A stretch of 64,000 bases of DNA from positions 62,001-126,000 of the forward strand of contig NZ_AKKV01000025.1 in the NCBI RefSeq assembly GCF_000269865.1. Direction: 5' to 3'. Under the pieces are notes generated by a model. That model searched no databases. It was not told the origin of the DNA and saw nothing but the letters and a program-made list of their open reading frames with translations. Both the position numbers and the translations under genes were made by a program. This DNA is from Fictibacillus macauensis ZFHKF-1. GTDB taxonomy: Bacteria > Bacillota > Bacilli > Bacillales > Fictibacillaceae. Positions 52,113 through 60,592 of the stretch are shown one piece after another. Within the stretch, counting starts at the first letter, position 1, and every line of letters begins with the position of its first letter.

Positions 52113-52628
52113 ATGATTTATCCATTTCATGACAAACACCCTGCCATTGCAAAAACTGCTTTTATTGCAGACTATGTGACCATTACTGGTGACGTTGAAA
52201 TTGGGGAGTATAGCTCCATTTGGTTTAATACGAGCATTCGTGGTGATGTGTCTAAAACGATCATTGGCAATAACGTCAATGTACAAGATAATTCTGTCTT
52301 GCATCAAAGTCCCAATGCACCGCTTATTCTTGAAGACGGCGTTACTGTAGGACATAGCGTGATTTTACATAGCAGTATCATTCGTAAAAACGCACTTATC
52401 GGCATGGGCTCACTCATTTTAGATGGAGCTGAGATCGGGGAAGGCGCGTTTATTGGCGCCGGTAGCCTCGTTCCACCTGGAAAAGTCATTCCACCTCACA
52501 GCCTTGCTTTTGGGCGTCCAGCAAAAGTGATTCGTGCTTTAACAGAAGAAGATGTAGCGGATATGAATCGCATTCGCCGTGAATATAACGAAAAGGGGCA
52601 ATATTATAAATCGCTGCAAAAAAAATAA
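52113..52628 (+). CDS. ytoA: Gamma-carbonic-anhydrase-like hexapeptide protein YtoA
   Basis: 171-aa left-handed beta-helix protein with hexapeptide repeats (VTITGDVEIGEYSSIWFNTSIRG ...). The Zn histidines of gamma carbonic anhydrases are represented in NSVLHQS, VGHSVILHS. It may be a carbonic anhydrase or acyltransferase; unproven. AGGAAGTGA precedes ATG at 52113, while the ATG 36 bp upstream lacks a site. TGG-TATGAT about 45 bp upstream is a candidate extended -10. Confidence 0.9.
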   Translation: MIYPFHDKHPAIAKTAFIADYVTITGDVEIGEYSSIWFNTSIRGDVSKTIIGNNVNVQDNSVLHQSPNAPLILEDGVTVGHSVILHSSIIRKNALIGMGSLILDGAEIGEGAFIGAGSLVPPGKVIPPHSLAFGRPAKVIRALTEEDVADMNRIRREYNEKGQYYKSLQKK

Positions 52629-52629
52629 G

Positions 52630-52953
52630 TTACGCTCTTACAAAGCGAAGAAGATGACCTTCTGGATCACTAAGAAGTAAAGCCTGTGCTTCCATCGTAT
52701 AGGCAATTCCAAAGTGATCCAGTCTTCGTTTTATAGACGTATCATCCATACCACTAATGGTCACCTCTGTATGCGCAATCGCCCCTTTTTGTTCCGCTAC
52801 TTCTAAAATCATTTCACCTAACTCATACCATGCGCCTGGGTAATTCAGTTGCGGGCGACGTTTACACATCTCAAATCCTAACAACCCTTCATAGAAGTAA
52901 AGCGCTTGCTTTAAACTGCGCACGTGTAAGGTACAGCAAGCTGTCTCCATCAT
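52630..52953 (-). CDS. VOC/glyoxalase-fold protein
   Basis: 107-aa single VOC domain: CCTLHVRSLKQALYFYEGLLGFEM (first beta-alpha-beta), LILEVAEQKG, and DPEGHLLRFVRA at the end. Metal ligand candidates are His9 and Glu near 53. Substrate unknown; such proteins are lyases, dioxygenases or resistance factors. Converges on ytoA with 1 bp between stops and no terminator between them. Confidence 0.82.
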   Translation of the reverse strand: MMETACCTLHVRSLKQALYFYEGLLGFEMCKRRPQLNYPGAWYELGEMILEVAEQKGAIAHTEVTISGMDDTSIKRRLDHFGIAYTMEAQALLLSDPEGHLLRFVRA

Positions 52954-53052
52954 TTTACAATCTCTCTCCCATCATATCACAAAGTCTAAATAGTCTTCCT
53001 CTATATAGCGTATTACAGTACCGCCTACCTATGCCTAGAAATCACGGAAACT

Positions 53053-53082
53053 GTCATATTCTTAACGGTCATTCCATACGGT
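53053..53082 (+). promoter_or_regulatory. Sigma-E promoter of cotJABC
   Basis: GTCATATT (53053-53060), 14 bp, CATACGGT (53075-53082). The sigma-E consensus is about GTCATATT-N13-15-CATACANT, and cotJABC is a sigma-E operon in B. subtilis. It lies 32 bp upstream of the cotJA start. Confidence 0.85.
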
Positions 53083-53114
53083 GATAAGAGTATAAAAATA
53101 TGGGAGGTGTGTCT

Positions 53115-53330
53115 GTGAAACGAATGAAAGAATATACACCCTATCACAGCCCCAATGATCCTTGTCCACCGATTGGAAAGAAGTATTATAGTACGCCACC
53201 ACAGCTTTATATCCCTTTTCAACCAGCAAACTTACCACAATACTCACCGAAAGAAGCGCTCGCAAAAGGAACGCTTTGGCCTGCTTTTTACGATTATTAT
53301 GACAATCCGTATCGACAAAGGGGGAACTAA
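53115..53330 (+). CDS. cotJA: Spore coat associated protein CotJA
   Basis: 71-aa Pro/Tyr-rich protein of the inner spore coat (YTPYHSPNDPCPPIGKKYY, LYIPFQPANLPQYSPKEAL). The GTG at 53115 is chosen because GGGAGG is 7 bp upstream; an ATG nine bases later is an alternative. First gene of cotJABC; 5 bp before cotJB. Confidence 0.92.
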   Translation: MKRMKEYTPYHSPNDPCPPIGKKYYSTPPQLYIPFQPANLPQYSPKEALAKGTLWPAFYDYYDNPYRQRGN

Positions 53331-53335
53331 ACGTC

Positions 53336-53602
53336 ATGCCTACAAGTATGCCTGATGACTATTATCGGTTATTACATGATTTGCAGGCAGTCGATTTTGT
53401 GTTAGTAGAACTCACACTCTACTTAGACACCCATCCAACCGATGAAGAAGCAGTCAAGCAATTCAATCATTATAGTAGCGAGCGAAAGAAATTAAAAAAA
53501 CAAATCGAACGTTCCTACGGGCCGCTGCAACAATACGGCAATAGCTATTCTGCTACTGACAAGTGGAATTGGAGTGACGGTCCGTGGCCGTGGCAAGTTT
53601 AA
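53336..53602 (+). CDS. cotJB: Spore coat peptide assembly protein CotJB
   Basis: 88-aa acidic protein (YYRLLHDLQAVDFVLVELTL, LDTHPTDEEAVKQF) ending in a Trp-rich NWSDGPWPWQV. It is needed for incorporation of the CotJ components into the coat in B. subtilis. AAAGGGGG before ATG; 20 bp before cotJC. Confidence 0.94.
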   Translation: MPTSMPDDYYRLLHDLQAVDFVLVELTLYLDTHPTDEEAVKQFNHYSSERKKLKKQIERSYGPLQQYGNSYSATDKWNWSDGPWPWQV

Positions 53603-53622
53603 TGTAAGAGGGGGATGAATGT

Positions 53623-54192
53623 ATGTGGCTGTATGAAAAAAAATTGCAATATCCAGTCAAAGTAAGCACGTGTAATCCGATGCTCGCTAAATTTCTCGTC
53701 GAACAGTATGGCGGTGCGGACGGCGAATTAGCAGCCGCCTTGCGCTACTTAAATCAGCGGTATAGCATTCCTGATAAAGTAATCGGCTTATTAACCGATA
53801 TTGGTACCGAAGAGTTTGCGCATTTAGAAATGATCGCAACGATGATTTATAAACTAACAAAAGACGCAAAACCTGAACAAATGAAGCAAGCGGGACTCGA
53901 CGCCCACTATGCCAGTCATGATAGCGCCTTGTTTTATCACAATGCATCCGGCGTGCCGTTTACAACAGCTTATATCGCCGCCAAAGGCGATCCGATTGCT
54001 GATTTATATGAAGATATTGCTGCTGAAGAAAAAGCACGGGCCACGTATCAGTGGATTATCGATATGTCGGATGATCCTGATCTTAACGATAGTTTGCGCT
54101 TTTTACGCGAGCGAGAAATCATTCATTCGCTCCGCTTCCGCGAAGCGGTAGAAATCTTAAAAGAAGAACGCGACCGAAAAGTATTTTTTTAA
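53623..54192 (+). CDS. cotJC: Spore coat manganese-catalase-like protein CotJC
   Basis: 189-aa four-helix-bundle protein of the Mn-catalase family. Ligand helices are visible: GGADGELAAALRYLNQRY, IGTEEFAHLEMIA (Glu/His) and DIAAEEKARATYQWI (Glu). Likely protects the spore from peroxide. Typical length. Last gene of the cotJ operon. Confidence 0.94.
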   Translation: MWLYEKKLQYPVKVSTCNPMLAKFLVEQYGGADGELAAALRYLNQRYSIPDKVIGLLTDIGTEEFAHLEMIATMIYKLTKDAKPEQMKQAGLDAHYASHDSALFYHNASGVPFTTAYIAAKGDPIADLYEDIAAEEKARATYQWIIDMSDDPDLNDSLRFLREREIIHSLRFREAVEILKEERDRKVFF

Positions 54193-54198
54193 TAGCTG

Positions 54199-54225
54199 CA
54201 GGCTCCTCATCAATCGAGGAGCCTG
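54199..54225 (+). terminator. Hairpin after cotJC
   Basis: CAGGCTCCTC-ATCAATC-GAGGAGCCTG, strong 10-bp stem but poor T run (TCGTTTA). Confidence 0.65.
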
Positions 54226-54270
54226 TCGTTTATGTTCCCTATGTACGATCTTCCTTTTTGCAAAGAGTAT

Positions 54271-54302
54271 AAAAAAGACCTCATTCCGAAGAATAAGGTC
54301 TC
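54271..54302 (-). terminator. Terminator of metK
   Basis: AGACCTTATTC / GAATGAGGTCT followed by T6 on the minus strand. Confidence 0.88.
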
Positions 54303-54313
54303 ATGATGCTTCA

Positions 54314-55513
54314 TTATACGTTTGCTTGTTGTTTTAATACGTCCGCTTTATCTGTTTGTTCCCAAGGAAGCTCGATATCTGTTCTTCCAAAGTGACCGTA
54401 TGCTGCTGTTTGTTTGTAAATCGGGCGACGTAGGTCAAGCATTTTAATGATGCCAGCTGGACGAAGATCGAAGTTATTACGCACAAGTTCAACAAGTACT
54501 TCTTCTGATACTTTCCCAGTTTCAAATGTATTCACTGCAATCGATACTGGTTGCGCTACTCCGATTGCATACGCCAGTTGAACTTCTACTTTATCAGCAA
54601 GACCTGAGGCTACGATATTTTTCGCTACATAACGTGCCGCATACGCTGCTGAGCGGTCCACTTTCGTTGCGTCTTTTCCAGAGAATGCTCCACCACCGTG
54701 ACGTGCATAACCACCGTACGTATCAACAATGATTTTACGACCTGTTAGACCCGCATCACCTTGAGGTCCACCGATTACAAAACGACCTGTTGGATTGATG
54801 AAATATTTTGTGTTCTCATCAATTAATTCAGCTGGTACGACAGGTTTAATTACTTTTTCTTTAATATCTGCTTGAATTTCAGCAAGTGTTACTTCTGGAT
54901 GATGTTGCGTCGAAATAACAATCGTATCAATGCGTACCGGTTTGTCATCTTCATCATACTCTACCGTTACTTGCGTTTTACCGTCCGGACGAAGGTAAGG
55001 TACTTCTTCTGATTTACGCACTTCTGTAAGACGACGAGATAGACGGTGTGCTAAGGAAATCGGTAATGGCATTAACTCTTTCGTTTCGTTGTTAGCAAAA
55101 CCGAACATTAATCCTTGATCACCTGCACCAATTGCTTCAATTTCAGCATCCGTCATAGATCCTTCACGTGCTTCAAGCGCTTGGTCAACACCAGCAGCAA
55201 TATCCGCCGATTGTTCGTCAATAGACGTTAGCACAGCACACGTTTCCGCATCAAAGCCATATTTTGCACGATCGTAGCCAATTTCTTTAATCGTATCACG
55301 AACTACTTTTGGAATGTCTACGTATGTAGACGTCGTGATTTCCCCAGCAACAAGCACGAGACCTGTTGTTACAGACGTTTCACACGCTACACGTGCATTT
55401 GGATCTTTTGCAAGAATTTCATCAAGAATCGCATCCGAAATTTGGTCACAAATTTTATCTGGATGTCCTTCCGTTACTGATTCAGATGTAAAAAGACGAC
55501 GACTTTTAGACAA
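54314..55513 (-). CDS. metK: S-adenosylmethionine synthetase
   Basis: Makes SAM from methionine and ATP (399 aa). Starts [20 protein letters not shown] (ATP-binding), [15 protein letters not shown] (hexapeptide GAGDQG), [20 protein letters not shown] and [19 protein letters not shown] (P-loop-like KDATKVDRS). Full length. Controlled by the SAM-I riboswitch and diverging from pckA as in B. subtilis. Confidence 0.97.
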   Translation of the reverse strand: MSKSRRLFTSESVTEGHPDKICDQISDAILDEILAKDPNARVACETSVTTGLVLVAGEITTSTYVDIPKVVRDTIKEIGYDRAKYGFDAETCAVLTSIDEQSADIAAGVDQALEAREGSMTDAEIEAIGAGDQGLMFGFANNETKELMPLPISLAHRLSRRLTEVRKSEEVPYLRPDGKTQVTVEYDEDDKPVRIDTIVISTQHHPEVTLAEIQADIKEKVIKPVVPAELIDENTKYFINPTGRFVIGGPQGDAGLTGRKIIVDTYGGYARHGGGAFSGKDATKVDRSAAYAARYVAKNIVASGLADKVEVQLAYAIGVAQPVSIAVNTFETGKVSEEVLVELVRNNFDLRPAGIIKMLDLRRPIYKQTAAYGHFGRTDIELPWEQTDKADVLKQQANV

Positions 55514-55637
55514 TGGTAGAATCCTCCTTCGCTTCTATAGACTTTCGACTAGAGAGCGATTTTTTATAAGATACGGTACTCATTCCTATATGTGATTCTT
55601 TTATATAGTAAATCGTTCAGGTTCAAACTATTTTAAG

Positions 55638-55841
55638 GCATAAAAAAAGCCCTTCCCTGAATGTAAAACGTTACGAGGGAAAAGGTATTTGTCTACGCCT
55701 TCACCTCTTATTGTTCAAGGTTCATTCACCTTGCAGGTTAGCACCTTTTCACTTCACTGCACGAGCGTGCTGTTGGTGTTGAAGTGTCGGTTGCTGGGTT
55801 TCATAGGGCCTGTCCCTCCACCTACTCGGAATAAGAGTAGC
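55638..55841 (-). ncRNA. SAM-I (S-box) riboswitch of metK
   Basis: On the minus strand CTCTTATTCCGAGTAGG and GGTGGAGGGACAGGCCC, then TATGAAACCCAGCAACC and AAAGGTGCTAA match the conserved S-box elements in order. It closes with TTAAGAGGTGAA-type P1 and a terminator CCTTTTCCCTCG...GGGAAGGG-T7 at 55640-55690. High SAM should stop transcription into metK. Confidence 0.95.
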
Positions 55842-55853
55842 CGTTCGGGAAAT

Positions 55854-55882
55854 ATAATAGCGCACTTCAAGAAAAGTGTCAA
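55854..55882 (-). promoter_or_regulatory. Sigma-A promoter of metK leader
   Basis: TTGACA, 17 bp, TATTAT on the minus strand, about 12 bp before the S-box. Confidence 0.85.
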
Positions 55883-55965
55883 CAAAAAATCCTTTACTTG
55901 GAAAGAAATCTCCTGTGATTTCCTCTGAAATCATTTTAAAAAATCATAAAGAATCCTTATTTACC

Positions 55966-56002
55966 AAGGGGTTTGGTGCTATTGAAAAAGATTAAGCCCC
56001 TT
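55966..56002. repeat. Hairpin in the metK-pckA intergenic region
   Basis: AAGGGGTTT / AAGCCCCTT with a 19-nt loop and TTTT after it. It looks like a terminator on the plus strand, yet no plus-strand gene precedes it. Confidence 0.5.
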
Positions 56003-56056
56003 TTATGAACCAAATACAAAAATAAGAAATAAAATAGTATACATTATTTAAACCAA

Positions 56057-56067
56057 TGTGTTATACT
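56057..56067 (+). promoter_or_regulatory. CcpN-type operator over the pckA -10
   Basis: TGTGTTATACT matches the published CcpN consensus TRTGHYATAYW at all positions and includes the extended -10 TGT-TATACT (56059-56067). In B. subtilis CcpN represses pckA and gapB under glycolytic conditions. An 11-bp inverted repeat AAAATAGTATA (56031-56041) / TATACTATTTT (56062-56072) surrounds the site. Confidence 0.7.
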
Positions 56068-56132
56068 ATTTTCGATACTAAATGTGAAATTAATGGAAAT
56101 GATTATTATATAAAAAGGATGGTTTTGCGAAC

Positions 56133-57719
56133 ATGAATACGGTTGATTTGACGACGACATTAGACGATCTTTTAAACAACGCTTCTACACACGAGAATCT
56201 TCCTGTACCGAAGCTCGTAGAAAAGGCTCTTCTCCGAAATGAAGGAATTCTTTCTTCAACCGGCGCTCTCAGAGCCACCACAGGTAAGTATACAGGACGC
56301 TCTCCAGAAGACAAATTTATCGTGGACGAACCTACGAGCAGAGACAAAATTGCTTGGGGTAAAATGAACAAACCGTTTGATGCAACTAAATTTGAAAACC
56401 TTTACAAAAAGGTACTTCACTACTTAGGACAAAAAGAAGAACTCTTTGTTTTTAAAGGCTTTGCAGGTGCTGATCACTCCTATCGCTTGCCGATTCAAGT
56501 CGTAAATGAGTTTGCATGGCACAATCTATTCTCGCATCAAATGTTTATTCGCCCAACAGAAGAAGAGCTAAAAGCAATCACACCGGAATTTACGGTTGTA
56601 TCTGCACCAGGATTCCAAGCAGATCCTGCTGTTGATGGCACTCTATCTGAAACATTTATTATTATCTCTTTTGAAAAACGCATTGTCTTAATCGGCGGAA
56701 CGGAATATGCGGGAGAAATTAAGAAGTCTATTTTCTCTGTCATGAATTATATTCTACCTGAAAAAGGCATCCTGTCGATGCATTGTTCAGCGAACGTCGG
56801 TCAAGAAGGCGACGTAGCGTTGTTCTTCGGACTGTCTGGCACGGGTAAAACAACACTTTCCGCTGATCCTCATCGTTCTCTAATTGGAGATGATGAGCAC
56901 GGCTGGGCTAATACAGGTGTCTTTAACGTAGAGGGCGGTTGCTATGCAAAATGCATTAGCTTATCTGAAGAAAAAGAACCGCAAATTTGGGATGCGATTC
57001 GCTTCGGTAGTGTGCTAGAAAACGTCGTGCTTGATGAAACATCACGAATTGCTGATTACAACGATGGTTCTTTAACAGAAAATACGCGCGCAGCCTACCC
57101 GATTCAAGCCATTCCAAATATTATACAACCGAGTGTTGCGGGACACCCAACTACAATTATTTTCTTAACAGCGGATGCGTTCGGTGTGTTGCCTCCAATT
57201 AGTAAACTAACGAAGGAACAGGCGATGTATCATTTCCTTTCTGGCTATACGAGTAAACTAGCTGGAACAGAGCGCGGTGTCACTTCTCCACAAGCAACCT
57301 TCTCTACGTGCTTTGGAGCTCCGTTCCTACCACTAGAAGCAACGGTGTATGCGGAAATGCTTGGGGAGAAAATTGATAATCATGAAGTAGACGTCTTCTT
57401 AGTAAATACCGGCTGGTCTGGCGGAGAATACGGCGTTGGTAAACGCATGAATCTATCACACACGCGTGCGATGGTGCAAGCAGCGCTACAAGGTGAGTTA
57501 AAATCAGTGGAAACGGTAACCGACCCTATATTTGGTCTTCATATTCCAATTCACTGCCCAGGTGTTCCTGATCAAGTGTTACAGCCAAAGAAAACGTGGG
57601 ATCATCCAGAAGAATACGATCGTAAAGCGAATGAATTAGCGCTTAAATTCACGCAAAACTTTACGAAATTTACGAACGTAACCGACGAAATCAAAAAAGC
57701 AGGACCTCAGTGTCAATAA
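56133..57719 (+). CDS. pckA: Phosphoenolpyruvate carboxykinase (ATP)
   Basis: First gluconeogenic enzyme: oxaloacetate + ATP to PEP + CO2 (528 aa). [13 protein letters not shown] (oxaloacetate region), [17 protein letters not shown] (Mn/His site), kinase loop [16 protein letters not shown] (about 240-255), LIGDDEHGW, and [15 protein letters not shown]. Full length and very close to the B. subtilis protein as I remember it. ATG with AAGGATGG upstream. It diverges from metK and has a CcpN-type site. Confidence 0.97.
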   Translation: MNTVDLTTTLDDLLNNASTHENLPVPKLVEKALLRNEGILSSTGALRATTGKYTGRSPEDKFIVDEPTSRDKIAWGKMNKPFDATKFENLYKKVLHYLGQKEELFVFKGFAGADHSYRLPIQVVNEFAWHNLFSHQMFIRPTEEELKAITPEFTVVSAPGFQADPAVDGTLSETFIIISFEKRIVLIGGTEYAGEIKKSIFSVMNYILPEKGILSMHCSANVGQEGDVALFFGLSGTGKTTLSADPHRSLIGDDEHGWANTGVFNVEGGCYAKCISLSEEKEPQIWDAIRFGSVLENVVLDETSRIADYNDGSLTENTRAAYPIQAIPNIIQPSVAGHPTTIIFLTADAFGVLPPISKLTKEQAMYHFLSGYTSKLAGTERGVTSPQATFSTCFGAPFLPLEATVYAEMLGEKIDNHEVDVFLVNTGWSGGEYGVGKRMNLSHTRAMVQAALQGELKSVETVTDPIFGLHIPIHCPGVPDQVLQPKKTWDHPEEYDRKANELALKFTQNFTKFTNVTDEIKKAGPQCQ

Positions 57720-57725
57720 CCTAGC

Positions 57726-57760
57726 AAAAAGCTTCGTGCCACAAGCACGAAGCTTTTTTT
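57726..57760 (+). terminator. Terminator of pckA
   Basis: AAAAAGCTTCGTGC-CACAA-GCACGAAGCTTTTTTT. Confidence 0.92.
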
Positions 57761-57771
57761 ATGGAAAATAG

Positions 57772-57820
57772 TTGAAAACGACACTCATGTCATTTATTAT
57801 AATGACATGAGTGTCGTTTT
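57772..57820 (+). promoter_or_regulatory. Promoter with paired TetR-type operator arms
   Basis: A -35-like TTGAAA (57772-57777), 17 bp, TATTAT (57795-57800). The spacer is one arm of a perfect inverted repeat (57775-57794) and the second arm is at 57801-57820, separated only by the -10 hexamer TATTAT. Each arm holds GACActcaTGTC or its complement, a quasi-palindrome of TetR-operator size. The regulator is probably the TetR protein encoded at the end of this operon. In read-through RNA the same sequence would also be a hairpin with a T run. Confidence 0.65.
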
Positions 57821-57843
57821 TTAAACTAAAGGAGGCTGTTACA

Positions 57844-59118
57844 ATGATTTTAAGGGGAAATAAACCTTTTTTACACTTACTCGCTGCTCAATTCATCTCA
57901 AATCTCGGTAACGCACTAACCCTCGTTACACTCTTAACGATGGTTACGTTCCACTATCATGCTTCACCACTGCAACTAAGTTTTGTGATTCTCTCTTTGG
58001 GCGCTCCATCCGCTCTTTTTGGACCGATCGCTGGTACTTTAGCCGATCGTCTTCCGCAAAAGATGCTGCTGCTTTCGTCCGATATCCTTTCATCACTATG
58101 GGTATTTTTACTCCTTTTTGTCAGCGAACTATGGCACATGTATGTACTCCTTTTCCTTTTAGGTTTATGTTCTTCTCTTTTTACCCCAGCAGAAGCAAAG
58201 GTGATTAAGCAACTGATTCGTAAAGAACAGCTACAATCCGCGTATAGTATTATGGCCATTATTCAAAATAGCTGTCGCATAGTCGGTCCAGCACTGGCTG
58301 GTATACTGTTACAGTTCATCCCCCTTTCTTTTCTATTTCTAATCGACAGCCTAAGCTTTCTGCTATCCGCAAGCTTTCTTTTGCTACTACCACTACAAAA
58401 AAAGCGAGCATCCTCACCACCACAACCGTCATCCTTTTTTACAGATATGAGAGGTGGACTGGCTTTTATGTCTCAACACCCGCTTGTGTTAGTTAGTACC
58501 ATTTTGTTGTTTTTAGCGATGCTCCTTATTCAAAGCGCTGATCCCGAAATTCCTTTACTTAGCGCGTCCCTTCCTCATGCTGGTCCATCACTTACCGGCA
58601 TCGTGCTCGCTAGTTCTGGCGCTGGCTTTTTATGTTCCAGTTTATGGCTAGCGAAAAACGCCATTAAAAACACGCTTGCTGCCATGATTGGCGGCATTGC
58701 AACAATTGGTTGCGTTTTTTTAGGCGTTGGTTTTAGCAGTTACTTTGAGCTTCCTTATCCGTACGTATGGCTGCCAATCATCACCATGACTGCAACATTT
58801 GGGGCTGGCTTTGTCTTCATTCCCTATCAATCTCTGCTACAAAAAAACACACCAGAAGCATTTATTGGACGAGTGATGGGGTTATCAAGCAGTTTAACGA
58901 CAATTGCCACTTTAATCGGGCCACCTCTTGGCGGTGTAGTCGGTGAACTGCTTGGCTTGCCTTTTTTATTTTCAAGTGTAGGAACTTGTCTTGCCATTCT
59001 TTCCATTGTTGCTCTATTATGGAATAAAAACCGAGATCGGAGCGATACATCACATGGCGCCAAAAGTTCCGGCATCACACAAACAACAGCGCAGAGATAC
59101 AATTCTCACAGCCGCTAA
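57844..59118 (+). CDS. MFS exporter (DHA3-type)
   Basis: 424-aa protein with 12 hydrophobic segments, LADRLPQKMLLLSSD as the loop 2-3 motif and TPAEAKVIKQLIRKEQLQSAYS typical of the MFS_3/enterobactin-exporter-like group. Likely efflux pump; substrate unknown. AAAGGAGG is 8 bp before ATG at 57844. Its last 65 bp overlap the tetR gene in another frame, so the two are one operon. Preceded by the paired operator. Confidence 0.88.
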   Translation: MILRGNKPFLHLLAAQFISNLGNALTLVTLLTMVTFHYHASPLQLSFVILSLGAPSALFGPIAGTLADRLPQKMLLLSSDILSSLWVFLLLFVSELWHMYVLLFLLGLCSSLFTPAEAKVIKQLIRKEQLQSAYSIMAIIQNSCRIVGPALAGILLQFIPLSFLFLIDSLSFLLSASFLLLLPLQKKRASSPPQPSSFFTDMRGGLAFMSQHPLVLVSTILLFLAMLLIQSADPEIPLLSASLPHAGPSLTGIVLASSGAGFLCSSLWLAKNAIKNTLAAMIGGIATIGCVFLGVGFSSYFELPYPYVWLPIITMTATFGAGFVFIPYQSLLQKNTPEAFIGRVMGLSSSLTTIATLIGPPLGGVVGELLGLPFLFSSVGTCLAILSIVALLWNKNRDRSDTSHGAKSSGITQTTAQRYNSHSR

Positions 59119-59683
59119 AACTCTTTTTGCTCAAAAAGGCTATGAAGCTACGACGATTCAAGACATTATGGACGTTACGAAGAGTAGTAGAGGTGGTATT
59201 TATGCGTACTTTGCTAATAAAGAGGCTATTTTTCATGCGTTATTAGCAACATTGATGGAAGAGCAAGCGAAGTGGGTAGCTACCGTATATGAACAGACGA
59301 ACAAAAAGGCTTGGCAAACGTTGCTTACAATCATTCATGCCTATCGACCGGTTACGAGCGAAATACCTAAGCTCACAGCAGCCATTACAGAATATATGTA
59401 TATTTATGGTCGCAGGCCAGAGAATTCAGCCTTTGTTTCCGATCGTTATCAACAAGGACTGGCTCTCTACACGTCGCTTTTACAAAAAGGCGTTACTTCT
59501 GGTGAGTTTCAACCGATTGCCCCACTCCAACAGATTAGCTCCTACTGCATTACGTTTTTAGATGGCATTGCTATTAGCCAACTTATGCTTACAACGCATT
59601 CACCATCTATTTCTGACCAGCTTGATTTATTTATTCTTTCACTTGCACAAATGTTAGGAAAAGAGGCGCCGGACTCTTTATAA
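59054..59683 (+). CDS. TetR family transcriptional regulator
   Basis: 209-aa repressor. N-terminal TetR HTH: RRDTILTAAKTLFAQKGYEA then TTIQDIMDVTKSSRGGIYAYF (recognition helix about 38-57). The C-terminal ligand domain is YfiR-like by length. The frame is open further upstream inside the MFS gene; ATG at 59054 with GGAGCG upstream begins a standard-length protein. Expected to repress its own operon through the palindrome at 57775-57820. Confidence 0.88.
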   Translation: MAPKVPASHKQQRRDTILTAAKTLFAQKGYEATTIQDIMDVTKSSRGGIYAYFANKEAIFHALLATLMEEQAKWVATVYEQTNKKAWQTLLTIIHAYRPVTSEIPKLTAAITEYMYIYGRRPENSAFVSDRYQQGLALYTSLLQKGVTSGEFQPIAPLQQISSYCITFLDGIAISQLMLTTHSPSISDQLDLFILSLAQMLGKEAPDSL

Positions 59684-60487
59684 ATCCGGCTTTTCCTCTT
59701 GTTGAGTCTTCATCCAACGACAAAAGGCATCCGTTACGATTCTATTTTCCCGCGGAGGAACGTGATGATTATACTGTGGAAAAAACCAACTTTCTACGTG
59801 TTTGCCCTCTGCCTCTAGCACCTCTTTTAAACGCAAGCTATGTGTTACACTTACATTCTTGTCTTTACTGCCGTGAATAAGTAGCAGCGGCACTTCAAAC
59901 GCTGAGCTATAGTAAAGCGGAGAACGCTGACGATATGCCGCTTCTTTCTTTGTCGGTGTGCCGCCAATGACTCGCTTCATCATTCGCCGTAAATCAACGC
60001 GTTCTTCATAGGTAAGGGTCATATCAGAAACGCCTCCCCAAATAACAACAGAAGAAACGTCTGGATGTTTTAACGCCGTAAAGTAAGCCATTGGACCGCC
60101 TCGCGAAAAACCAAAGATATGTAGGTTACTTTCATCAACGCATGCTAACGAGCGCAATAGTTCATAAGCGGATGTTGCGTCAGCAACGTCTTCGCCACAA
60201 AAATCTTCGTTTCCTTCGCCACCTTCATTGCCACGATAAAAAGGAGCCATCACCACAAAACCATTGCTTGCCAACTGAATGACACGAGCAATTCGAACCA
60301 TGCCTACTTTTTTGATGCCTCCGCGACAGTAAAGAAGCCCTGGTCGTTTCTTGTCCTCATCCGGAACCGCTAAGAGCCCTTTTACAGACAATCCCTCACT
60401 TCTATACGTAATTCTGAATAACGTAATGCGTGGGTGCGGTGACGGAAAACGTGTAGCACTTATTAGATGTCTCCCTTGGATTTTCAT
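59678..60487 (-). CDS. ytmA: Alpha/beta hydrolase, prolyl-oligopeptidase-like (YtmA)
   Basis: 269-aa cytoplasmic serine hydrolase of the S9/dienelactone-hydrolase type: GLLYCRGGIKKVG (oxyanion), IFGFSRGGPMAYF (Ser nucleophile, about 127), LLLIHGSKDKNVSV (Asp) and QYNHHVPPR (His). Substrate unknown. Stops overlap the tetR stop by 6 bp, convergent, without a terminator between. The name follows B. subtilis gene order. Confidence 0.8.
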   Translation of the reverse strand: MKIQGRHLISATRFPSPHPRITLFRITYRSEGLSVKGLLAVPDEDKKRPGLLYCRGGIKKVGMVRIARVIQLASNGFVVMAPFYRGNEGGEGNEDFCGEDVADATSAYELLRSLACVDESNLHIFGFSRGGPMAYFTALKHPDVSSVVIWGGVSDMTLTYEERVDLRRMMKRVIGGTPTKKEAAYRQRSPLYYSSAFEVPLLLIHGSKDKNVSVTHSLRLKEVLEAEGKHVESWFFPQYNHHVPPRENRIVTDAFCRWMKTQQEEKPDL

Positions 60488-60592
60488 CTCTTTCCTCCTT
60501 TAAATTTTCTCCTCTAGGCAAACACACAATCTCCTTTCTCACATACGCTATATTACGAGTCCTTTACATGTTACCAAAGGAGGCCCCTTTTC

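Noticed and set aside
52023-52355. N-terminal extension of ytpA by 111 residues
   Set aside because: It lies antisense to the conserved start of ytoA, is not part of the hydrolase fold, and the AAGGAG site defines a start at 52022.
60488-60592. TPP or other riboswitch ahead of the ABC operon
   Set aside because: The gap is only 105 bp and holds no aptamer signature, so a thiamine-precursor role for the transporter is not supported.
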